Source: Thiotrichaceae bacterium
GTDB lineage: Bacteria; Pseudomonadota; Gammaproteobacteria; Beggiatoales; Beggiatoaceae
NCBI GenBank assembly: GCA_011391085.1
Contig: JAABRD010000009.1
Coordinates: 62,001 to 126,000 of the forward strand
Direction: 5' to 3'
Length of the DNA: 64,000 nt
The notes below the pieces were generated by a model, which was not told the origin of the DNA, searched no databases, and worked only from the letters and a program-made list of their open reading frames with translations. Below are positions 51,409 to 58,267 of the stretch, piece after piece. The number at the start of each line of letters is the position of its first letter. The stretch's first letter is position 1. The position numbers and the translations under genes are program-made.

Positions 51409-51470
51409 GGTGTTAATTTTTTCAATCCTCCAATAATTTTCTCTGGAGAGGTGGTAAGACAATTTTAGGT

Positions 51471-52040
51471 TCAGGGGTCAGAAGAATCGGTAAGTTGGGA
51501 ATGTAAAATCGGTTTTCCGGTCATCTTGCGGTCTTCGTTTAACTGTTTCAATATCGTCTTCACGACTTGATGTACGGTTCGCTGTCCAGTTCGAACCGTC
51601 ACCACCGCCACTTCTTGATACAATGGATGCCGTATCTTCATCAAGTTCTCTAACCGTTCCCTGGGGTTTTCGGTCTGCAATAATGGACGATGGCGACTAT
51701 GGGCTGTGCGTTTCAATAATTCGTCTATAGAAGCTTGTAAGTAAACCACAAACCCACGACTTTTTAAATAGGCGCGATTGTCCGGGTCTAAGATGGCCCC
51801 GCCGCCGGTGGATAACACAATATTATTAAAGGCGGTCAATTCTGCAATCATCGCTTTTTCGCGTTTCCGAAAACCTGCTTCGCCCTCTAATTCAAAAATC
51901 AACGGAATCGATGCCCCAGACCGTTCTTCAATTTCATGGTCACTGTCTTTAAAGGTTAGATGCAAAGTCTTTCCTAATATCTGACCAATCGTAGTTTTAC
52001 CGACGCCCATGGGGCCGACTAAGAAAATGTTGGTGGACAT
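51471..52040 (-). CDS. aroK: Shikimate kinase
   Basis: A 189-residue P-loop kinase. Walker A GPMGVGKTT is at residues 8-16; the shikimate-binding DSDHEIEERSG and FRKREKAMI and the GGGAI motif (STGGGAILDPDNRAYL) follow, then the lid arginines in HSRHRPLLQ. It phosphorylates shikimate with ATP. The C-terminal tail is about 15 residues longer than usual. It forms an operon with aroB downstream. Confidence 0.97.
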   Translation of the reverse strand: MSTNIFLVGPMGVGKTTIGQILGKTLHLTFKDSDHEIEERSGASIPLIFELEGEAGFRKREKAMIAELTAFNNIVLSTGGGAILDPDNRAYLKSRGFVVYLQASIDELLKRTAHSRHRPLLQTENPRERLENLMKIRHPLYQEVAVVTVRTGQRTVHQVVKTILKQLNEDRKMTGKPILHSQLTDSSDP

Positions 52041-52045
52041 GTTTG

Positions 52046-52222
52046 TTATAGTGGAGAGTGGATAACGGAGAGTGGATAACGGAGAGTGGAGAATGATAAT
52101 ATGCGGGACTAGAGGCTTCAGCCGGTGGCAGGGGCACGTTTCCGGCTGAAGCCTCTAGTCCACCTCGATTTTTTCGCTATCCACTCTCCACTCTCCGTTA
52201 TCCACTCTCCACTCTCCACTCT
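52046..52222. repeat. R1 palindrome nested in simple-repeat inverted arms
   Basis: Outer arms made of GTGGAGAGTGGATAACGGAG repeats on the left and CACTCTCCGTTATCCACTC repeats on the right; inner R1 pair GGGACTAGAGGCTTCAGCCG and CCGGCTGAAGCCTCTAGTCC. The same plan as at 40168-40318 but with a different outer simple repeat. It fills the gap between aroK and the EF-G-like gene. Confidence 0.95.
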
Positions 52223-52225
52223 CTC

Positions 52226-54274
52226 CTACTCCTCTGCTTCCGAAGGTTTAAACTCCGCCATCAGTTGTTGTTGAATGTTATGCGGTACCGGTTCGTAGTG
52301 ACTAAATTCCATGGTAAAGAACCCCTGTCCACCCGTTGCAGATTTCAGCACCGTTTGGTAATTGCTTAACTCACTCAAGGGCACTTCCGCTTTCACCGAT
52401 ACCATATTCGGGGGACGCATATCCGTTCCTTGAATCCGACCGCGTTTACTGGACAAATCGCCCGTAATCGTCCCCATAAAATCATCAGGCGTAGTCACTT
52501 CGACGGTGACAATCGGTTCCAATACCATCGGTTTCGCCTTCTTAATCGCATCCAAAAACGCCTTCTTCCCTGCGCTGACAAAAGCGATTTCTTTAGAATC
52601 GACGGGATGGTATTTACCATCATAGACCGTCACCTTCACATCTTGTAAAGGATAACCCGCAATGGCGCCTGCCTCCAACACTTGTTGGACACCTTTCTGG
52701 ATGGCCGGCAGATAGACGCCTGGAATGGCACCACCGACAATCGCATTCTCAAATTCAAAGCCGGCACCACGCGGCTGGGGTGCCACCCGCAAATAGACTT
52801 CACCAAATTGACCAGCCCCACCCGTCTGTTTCTTATGCCGATGATGTCCTTCCGCATTGGCGCCAATCGTTTCGCGATAAGGAATTTTCGGCGGTTTGGT
52901 CTCTACTTCCACATTGTAGTATTTCTGCATCTTTTCCATAATGACGCGCAGGTGGAACTCACCCAAACCACGTAATACGGTTTGATTCAACGAGGCATTG
53001 TGTTCCAATTTCAAACAGGGGTCTTCCGCCACCAATTTGTGCATGGTGATACTGACTTTCTGTTCATCTCCCTGACGCTTAGGCAACACCGCCAATCCGT
53101 ACATTGGTGCTGGAAAATCTGCCGTGGGTTGCAAATGGATAGCGTCCTCATCATGAGAATCATGGAGGATTCCATCCAAATAAATGGCATCGATTTTAGC
53201 GACGGTACAGATGTCTCCAGGGATACCTTGGTCTAATTCCACCTGTTGCTTCCCTTGGAGTTTAAACAAGTGACCCACTTTAAAAGATTTGCGGGTTTCA
53301 CCGATAAATAATTGACTGTCTTTTGTGACCGTCCCTTGGTGAATGCGAAACACGCCCAATTTACCCACAAACGGGTCCGCCGTCACTTTAAAGACATGGG
53401 CTATCAGATGGAGAGAGGTATCTGGTTTAGCAAACAGCGGGGTAGCCGCTTCGCCGGTTCCTTTTAAAAGAGGTAACGGATTCCCTTCCAAAGGATTAGG
53501 CATAAGACGAGACAACACGTTTAACAACTCTGGTACACCCGCCCCGGTTTTGGCCGAGACGAAACAGATAGGCACCAGATGGCCTTCTCGCAACGCTTTT
53601 TCAAAGGGTTCATGGAGTTGGTCGGGCGTCACTTCCACACCTCCTAAATACTTCTCCATCAACTCTTCGTCCACCTCTACCACTTGGTCAATAATTTTGG
53701 TGTGCGCGTCAGACACGGGGCCAAAATCCGACGTGCCAGATGTATTGAAGAAACAATCTACCACTTTCTGCCCTTTCTCCGCAGGCAGATTGATAGGCAA
53801 ACACTCGTCCCCAAAGGCGGCCTTAATATCGGCCACCAATTTAGGCAAGTTAATTTCTGGCACGTCAATCTTATTGATGATAAGTAAACGACATTGTTTC
53901 TGTTTGGTCGCTTGTTCCATCATGCGCCGCGTAATCATATCGATTCCTGATTGGGCATTGACCATTACCGCCACGGTTTCCACGGCGGGCAATACTTTCA
54001 GGGAATGACCGATGAAATCGGGATAACCTGGGGTATCAATCAAGTTGATGTGAGTTTTGTTATAATCAAAATGCACCAAGGAAGCACTCAACGAATGTTG
54101 ATATTCCTTTTCAAGGGGGTCAAAATCGCAGACGGTATTTCCACTTTCGACTTTACCGAGGGTGCTAATGACCCCAGCTTTGTGTAATAACGCTTCTGTT
54201 AGCGTCGTTTTACCGGAACTACCTTGACCGACTAAGGCAATATTGCAAATGTCTTTTGTTGTATAGTGAGGCAT
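52226..54274 (-). CDS. Elongation factor G-like GTPase (EF-G2 type)
   Basis: A 682-residue translational GTPase starting at 54274 (MPHYTTKDICNIALVGQGSS). G motifs: GQGSSGKTT, DTPGYPDFIGH and NKIDVPE. Domains II to V follow in EF-G order (GELRKSFK-type beta barrel, LRGLGEFHLRVIMEKMQKYY, KQTGGAGQFGEVYLRVAPQP, MGTITGDLSSKRGRIQGTDM). The P-loop GQGSSGKT replaces the AHIDAGKT of the canonical FusA, which places it with the EF-G-like paralogues whose role is not translation elongation in the ordinary sense. The main fusA is expected elsewhere. It is upstream of aroK in the same direction with a repeat between. Confidence 0.93.
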   Translation of the reverse strand: MPHYTTKDICNIALVGQGSSGKTTLTEALLHKAGVISTLGKVESGNTVCDFDPLEKEYQHSLSASLVHFDYNKTHINLIDTPGYPDFIGHSLKVLPAVETVAVMVNAQSGIDMITRRMMEQATKQKQCRLLIINKIDVPEINLPKLVADIKAAFGDECLPINLPAEKGQKVVDCFFNTSGTSDFGPVSDAHTKIIDQVVEVDEELMEKYLGGVEVTPDQLHEPFEKALREGHLVPICFVSAKTGAGVPELLNVLSRLMPNPLEGNPLPLLKGTGEAATPLFAKPDTSLHLIAHVFKVTADPFVGKLGVFRIHQGTVTKDSQLFIGETRKSFKVGHLFKLQGKQQVELDQGIPGDICTVAKIDAIYLDGILHDSHDEDAIHLQPTADFPAPMYGLAVLPKRQGDEQKVSITMHKLVAEDPCLKLEHNASLNQTVLRGLGEFHLRVIMEKMQKYYNVEVETKPPKIPYRETIGANAEGHHRHKKQTGGAGQFGEVYLRVAPQPRGAGFEFENAIVGGAIPGVYLPAIQKGVQQVLEAGAIAGYPLQDVKVTVYDGKYHPVDSKEIAFVSAGKKAFLDAIKKAKPMVLEPIVTVEVTTPDDFMGTITGDLSSKRGRIQGTDMRPPNMVSVKAEVPLSELSNYQTVLKSATGGQGFFTMEFSHYEPVPHNIQQQLMAEFKPSEAEE

Positions 54275-54594
54275 GTTATTTTCATCATCCGTGTGGTTGA
54301 AAAAGTAATTGACTTTAACAGAATAAAGCAACTAAGAAAAGAGGGGCGGGAATTTTTTTAGCGATATATATTTCTGTGAATCTGTGTATAAACATCTAAT
54401 TAATTGATTTATAAATTTATATTTTAGAATCTTAAAAATGGATAAAGGGCTGACAGAATGCGGATAGGTATGATTAAGAATATTATGAAATTATGAAATA
54501 TCGTCCTGTGATTGCCCACTGCCATTCACTTCGCAATCTTCTAACCTTGTGCTATACTTAATCAATCAGGAACTTCATGACAAAGATTAGGAAT

Positions 54595-54614
54595 GCCAAA
54601 CTTTAGTTTGGCAT
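54595..54614. repeat. Short perfect palindrome
   Basis: TGCCAAACTTTAGTTTGGCA. It stands in the AT-rich 390-base stretch between the EF-G-like gene start and the next R3 element; no gene is seen in that stretch. Confidence 0.6.
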
Positions 54615-54667
54615 AGAGGTATTTTGTTTGATTATCACATTCCGAACTAGACAGCTTGAACAATGTT

Positions 54668-54826
54668 ATAGTAATATTCATTCACCTTTGTACTATTTTG
54701 ATTTAAAATGTAGGGTGGATTAAGCAAAGCGTATCCACCACGGGTTATAGAATTTGGTGGATACGCTTCGCTTAATCCACCCTACAGGGAAACCGAGAAG
54801 GTACAAAAGTAGATGAATATCACTAT
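54668..54826. repeat. R3 element with R11 core (copy 5)
   Basis: Ends ATAGTAATATTCATTCACC and GTAGATGAATATCACTAT with TTTGTAC/GTACAAA next; the centre is a full R11 hairpin (GTAGGGTGGATTAAGC to GCTTAATCCACCCTAC, 54710-54785). It is therefore an R3 shell with the same inner hairpin that stands alone at 31299-31375. Its right end lies exactly where the higB sequence begins. Confidence 0.95.
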
Positions 54827-55089
54827 ATCGTGAGTCTAAAGAAGCAATACGTACTTTCGGTCAAGAAGTTGCCAGAAAATACATTCAACGCATCAATATC
54901 ATCAAGCATACTAAAAATTTAGAAGAATTGATGAAATTACCCGGCTTACGTTGCCATCCACTGAAAGGCAAACGAATTGGACAATACGCAATTAATCTCA
55001 ATGGATTTTATCGTCTTATCTTTACTTTGACAGGTGAAACGTTAGAAATTGTGCGCATTGAAGAGGTAAGTAAACATTATGACGACTAA
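54827..55089 (+). pseudogene. HigB-type toxin, 5' end lost
   Basis: Open frame without a start codon: YRESKEAIRTFGQEVARKYI, QRINIIKHTKNLEELMKLPG, LRCHPLKGKRIGQYAINLNG, FYRLIFTLTGETLEIVRIEE. This is the RelE/ParE-fold HigB-like killer toxin from about residue 16 to the end. The first 15 or so residues are replaced by the R3 element, whose terminus is the upstream neighbour with no gap, and a stop codon lies in frame within the element. The stop overlaps the antitoxin start. The toxin is therefore dead. Confidence 0.85.
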
Positions 55090-55213
55090 TCCATCTCGAC
55101 ATTCTGACATGGCCATTCCGCCATGGGAATGCCTATTGGAAGTTCTTAATGAACAGGGCCTCAGTCAGCCAACCTTAGCACGACATCTGGTTTGTTCTGG
55201 ACCAACCCTTTGA
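55079..55213 (+). pseudogene. HigA-type antitoxin, truncated
   Basis: A 44-codon frame, MTTNPSRHSDMAIPPWECLL, EVLNEQGLSQPTLARHLVCS, GPTL, starting inside the end of higB as is normal for the pair. The sequence matches HigA (XRE HTH) up to the first helix of the turn and then stops; the second helix and dimerisation part are missing and the next gene begins 8 bases later. Both halves of this toxin-antitoxin pair are thus broken, at opposite ends. Confidence 0.8.
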
Positions 55214-55221
55214 GAGTTAAA

Positions 55222-56118
55222 ATGCAAGAACTAGAAAACCTAATCACCTCATTGCATGCTTCAATCGATTTCAACAAATGGAAGGGTTGCGAAAATATGA
55301 CTAAAACTGCTTCTAGCTGTATCGAATGCGGTGGAGAACAATATTTTCCTGGCAATCAAATTGATTATCGTTGCGAACAAAAACGAAAAATCTATGTATT
55401 AAGATATTTGCCAGTACATCTCCGCGAGGTTTATTTAGCGGCCAAGGAAATTCCTGCGGATACACTCAAAACCATGTTGTCAAAAGAGGTCGTCAGGATT
55501 TTATCCTTGGGAGGGGGACCTGGTTCAGATATAGCGGCTATCAAAAAGGTCATTATGGATTTCATCGAACGTAACCAAGTCGCCCCCAACTTCCTAACCA
55601 TTCACCTTGTCCGTCTTGACAAGGAAACCGGGTGGGATAATCTCTCAAGCGAAGTGGTTCGTACCTTTTCTTCTAACCAGTATCAATTCAAGTATCACAA
55701 ATGTCACGTTGATATTGTTTCCACGGAAATGACACTTGAACCTGGTTATGACATCGTTAGCATTTCATATTTGATTTCGGAACTGCCGGATAGGGATATG
55801 CCCATATTCATCAGGAATGTGCAGAAATCATTGATGAAAGGGTCAATCTTGCTAATTAATGATAGCAAACGAGACAACGTAAAATTAAAGATTGAAAGGT
55901 TGCTAAAGGCACTGGAATATGAAACTTCCGTCAGCAGTGATGCAGTTAGATGGTGCGGGTTTGATTTTCCATATCATATACTTATGAATGTGAAACCCAA
56001 ACTTAAAACTAAATCTGGGCGATATATGATATTGATAAGTGATAAACCCGCCTTGGGTATCTTCGCTAAGATAAGGCGAATATTATCAAATATTCTTAAC
56101 CGATTTAGACCTTCTTGA
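55222..56118 (+). CDS. SAM methyltransferase-like protein with zinc-finger head
   Basis: A 298-residue protein from the ATG at 55222 (MQELENLITSLHASIDFNKW). Near residue 33 is CIECGGEQYF, with a further Cys in YRCEQ, possibly a small metal site. Residues 88-103 (VRILSLGGGPGSDIAA) are a good class I SAM-binding motif I, and YDIVSISYLISELPD is in the place of motif IV, followed by a GSILLINDSK strand. The last 30 residues are basic. The base composition is more AT-rich than the housekeeping genes, which suggests transfer. It begins 8 bases after the broken higA and is followed by the DUF1848 gene across an R2 palindrome. Substrate unknown. Confidence 0.65.
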   Translation: MQELENLITSLHASIDFNKWKGCENMTKTASSCIECGGEQYFPGNQIDYRCEQKRKIYVLRYLPVHLREVYLAAKEIPADTLKTMLSKEVVRILSLGGGPGSDIAAIKKVIMDFIERNQVAPNFLTIHLVRLDKETGWDNLSSEVVRTFSSNQYQFKYHKCHVDIVSTEMTLEPGYDIVSISYLISELPDRDMPIFIRNVQKSLMKGSILLINDSKRDNVKLKIERLLKALEYETSVSSDAVRWCGFDFPYHILMNVKPKLKTKSGRYMILISDKPALGIFAKIRRILSNILNRFRPS

Positions 56119-56141
56119 CTTTACATCAAGACTCTATTCTT

Positions 56142-56196
56142 CAGGAGTCCAAAACGAAGCTTTGCCAGGTGACAAAGCTACGCTTTGGACTCCTGG
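56142..56196. repeat. R2 palindrome
   Basis: CAGGAGTCCAAAACGAAGC, TTTGCCAGGTGACAAAG, CTACGCTTTGGACTCCTG, followed by a second partial TCCTCCTGGGTTTTCC. It lies between the methyltransferase-like and DUF1848 genes and starts 23 bases after the stop codon of the former. Confidence 0.85.
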
Positions 56197-56219
56197 GTTT
56201 TCCTCCTGGGTTTTCCATT

Positions 56220-57155
56220 ATGATAATTAGTGCCAGTCGTCGAACCGATATACCCGCTTTCTATACTCCCTGGTTTATGAATCGGATTAAAGCGGGCTTT
56301 CTTCTCACCAGAAATCCATTTAATGCGCTTCAAATCAAGAGAGTCTCTCTTTGTCCAAAAGAGGTTGAAGCTATCGTATTTTGGACTAGAAATGCAGAAA
56401 AATTAATCCAGTATTTACCTGAACTCGACTCAAAAGAATTTAAATATTATTTCCAATATACTATAACTGGCTACCCAAGGATTCTTGAAAAGTCAGTTCC
56501 AAATCAATACCAAGCCATCGACACTTTTTGCCAATTAAGTGAGAGGATTGGTTCTCGTCGAGTCATCTGGCGATATGACCCTATCTTGGTTTCAAATCTG
56601 GTTGATATAAATGAACATAAACAGTTATTTAGTCAAATCGCAACCTCACTCAAGGGTAAAACCAAACGGGTGGTTATCAGTTTTGCCGATTTTTACAAAA
56701 AAACGGAAAGGAATTTAAACAAGGTAAAAGATCTGCAATATCGTGATCTTATTAGCGATAACAAGACACTTCTGGACCTGGCAAAGTATATGGTTGACAT
56801 AGCGCAGACGAACCAGATGGAAATACAAAGTTGCGCCGAAGCAATAGAACTTGCCAATATCGGTATCGAACATGGCAAATGTATTGATGACAAATTGCTG
56901 AAGGAGGTGTTTGATTTACCACTGGATTCAAAAAAGGATAAATATCAAAGGAAAGAATGCGGTTGTGTTAAGAGTGTTGACATCGGGCAGTATAATACTT
57001 GTTCACATGGTTGTAGCTATTGCTATGCCAACTCTAATGGTAATATTGTTATTAAGAACAAACAGTTACATGACCCTAACAGCCCTTTTCTGGTGGGAGG
57101 AACAGAAGATATCGATATGGAATTGTTAAAACCAGGGAAGAGGTATTTAGAATAA
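56220..57155 (+). CDS. DUF1848 protein (putative iron-sulfur/radical-SAM-like)
   Basis: A 311-residue protein from the ATG at 56220 (MIISASRRTDIPAFYTPWFM), the family's invariant opening. IVFWTRNAEKLIQYLPEL and VIWRYDPILVSNL are further family motifs. The C-terminal region has the cysteine set CGCVKSVDIG and CSHGCSYCYAN (CxxxCxxC-like), suggesting an iron-sulfur cluster in a TIM-barrel similar to radical SAM enzymes. The reaction is unknown. The open frame extends upstream through the R2 repeat but that part is not the gene. Pairing with the methyltransferase-like gene is suggestive of one modification pathway; both are AT-rich. Confidence 0.85.
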   Translation: MIISASRRTDIPAFYTPWFMNRIKAGFLLTRNPFNALQIKRVSLCPKEVEAIVFWTRNAEKLIQYLPELDSKEFKYYFQYTITGYPRILEKSVPNQYQAIDTFCQLSERIGSRRVIWRYDPILVSNLVDINEHKQLFSQIATSLKGKTKRVVISFADFYKKTERNLNKVKDLQYRDLISDNKTLLDLAKYMVDIAQTNQMEIQSCAEAIELANIGIEHGKCIDDKLLKEVFDLPLDSKKDKYQRKECGCVKSVDIGQYNTCSHGCSYCYANSNGNIVIKNKQLHDPNSPFLVGGTEDIDMELLKPGKRYLE

Positions 57156-57177
57156 AATTCTCAATCTCATCTGGAAC

Positions 57178-57198
57178 GCAATAAGAATTATTGCGCTT
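57178..57198. repeat. R12 half unit
   Basis: GCAATAAGAATTATTGC, preceded by CTGGAAC as in the right arm at 657-684. It is 23 bases after the DUF1848 stop codon. Confidence 0.7.
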
Positions 57199-57244
57199 CG
57201 GACAAACTCTTACCGGAGAATTAATTATGTGGCAAGACCCCATT

Positions 57245-57303
57245 ATCGATAAACGTAAGCCCATACAACTCCAATTTCCGTGCGCCCACGCCTGATAATT
57301 TAG
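57245..57303 (-). pseudogene. 59-bp duplicate of the recQ HRDC region
   Basis: This stretch matches 58730-58788, inside recQ, at 55 of 59 positions by eye, in the same orientation. The recQ part encodes [16 protein letters not shown]. No reading frame around it continues recQ. It is a displaced fragment of recQ or of a lost relative. The rest of the 230-base gap (57156-57386) holds an R12 half unit and no gene. Confidence 0.75.
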
Positions 57304-57386
57304 TGATACATTGTCCACCACGTTAACTACCGTCGAAGTAAAGGAGTGGTGGACACACAAAAGGACATTTGCCCATTCTATACAGG

Positions 57387-57719
57387 CTAAAATAACAACA
57401 ATAAACCCAATGTAGGTTCTTGGTTCATCTTCTCAATCACTTGATAATTAGAACGCAACATCGACTCAACTTGTTTGGTAGTACAATTGCCACGACGTAA
57501 CCAAATCAGTTTAGGAGGATAACCTCGCAACACACTCAGATCACTAAAATCAGCATCTTTACTGACAATAAGATAATCATGGTCCTTTGCATATTGCCAA
57601 ATTTCTATATCAGATGCCTGATCAAGCCCTAGTAGATAAACTTGGGTTGAACCCGGAAACAAATCCGCTAACCGTGAAACTAGACGGGGTGACAAATTAT
57701 GGTCAAATAGTAACTTCAT
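57387..57719 (-). CDS. DUF5615 PIN-like toxin
   Basis: A 110-residue protein from the ATG at 57719 (MKLLFDHNLSPRLVSRLADL). It has the DUF5615 motifs FDHNLSPRL, ASDIEIWQYAKDHDYLIVSK, DADFSDLSVLRGYPPKLIWL and a C-terminal hydrophobic end. The family has a PIN-like nuclease core and is the toxin half of pairs with DUF433 antitoxins. The start overlaps the end of the DUF433 gene by 17 bases. Catalytic aspartates (FDHN, KDADF) are present. Confidence 0.9.
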   Translation of the reverse strand: MKLLFDHNLSPRLVSRLADLFPGSTQVYLLGLDQASDIEIWQYAKDHDYLIVSKDADFSDLSVLRGYPPKLIWLRRGNCTTKQVESMLRSNYQVIEKMNQEPTLGLLLLF

Positions 57720-57939
57720 CACTTTCCACCAATGTTTGATGTTCACGCTGGGCCGCGTAACTTAGACACGCCCTAATATCTTCAGCCGTTAAATAGGGAA
57801 AGTCCTCCAGAATCTCTGGAGGTGTCATCCCTGCGGCCAAATAAGAAAGGACATCGTAAACGGTGATTCGCATACCACGAATGCAGGGTTTGCCACCACG
57901 TTTACCCGGTTCGATAGTAATAATATGTTGGTAATTCAT
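57703..57939 (-). CDS. DUF433 antitoxin
   Basis: A 78-residue protein from the ATG at 57939 (MNYQHIITIEPGKRGGKPCI), with the DUF433 winged-helix pattern IEPGKRGGKPCIRGMRITVY, DVLSYLAAGMTPPEILEDFP and YLTAEDIRACLSYAAQREHQ. Frame is open further upstream but this is the family's start. It would bind its own promoter and neutralise the DUF5615 partner encoded immediately downstream with an overlap. The pair seems intact. Confidence 0.9.
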   Translation of the reverse strand: MNYQHIITIEPGKRGGKPCIRGMRITVYDVLSYLAAGMTPPEILEDFPYLTAEDIRACLSYAAQREHQTLVESDEVTI

Positions 57940-58105
57940 AAAAAATTTTACCTTAGATAGAAGGTTTGCTGAGAGACTACGTTCGTTTGGTACAACTTCA
58001 ACAATGTAACAGAACTCATTTGGTCTAGTCAACCAGTTGTTAGTTCTTAATAAAATAATTCTCTATGAAACCATTGGGGAAACTAAATGGAATATCTGCG
58101 AAACT

Positions 58106-58180
58106 TACCTTACGCAACGGCACGACAGAAACTAAATTTCTTTAAAAAACTTAGTTTCTTACCGCCTCTTGCGTAAGGTG
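58106..58180. repeat. Palindrome with CCTTACGCAA ends and R8 core
   Basis: Outer ends ACCTTACGCAACGG and CCGCCTCTTGCGTAAGGT; inner AAACTAAATTTCTTT and AAACTTAGTTTCTT. It is another nested structure, here an R8 hairpin inside an R4-like end. Confidence 0.75.
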
Positions 58181-58189
58181 AGTTTATAA

Positions 58190-58267
58190 GATTTGACAAC
58201 TTTTCGAAAGTTGTCAAATCTCAACCACATTTATAAGATTTGACAACTTTTCGAAAATTGTCAAATC
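58190..58267. repeat. Two R7 palindromes abutting the recQ stop codon
   Basis: GATTTGACAACTTTTCGAAA followed by GTTGTCAAATC at 58190-58220 and again at 58237-58267. The second ends on the base next to the recQ stop codon (58268-58270). Confidence 0.9.
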
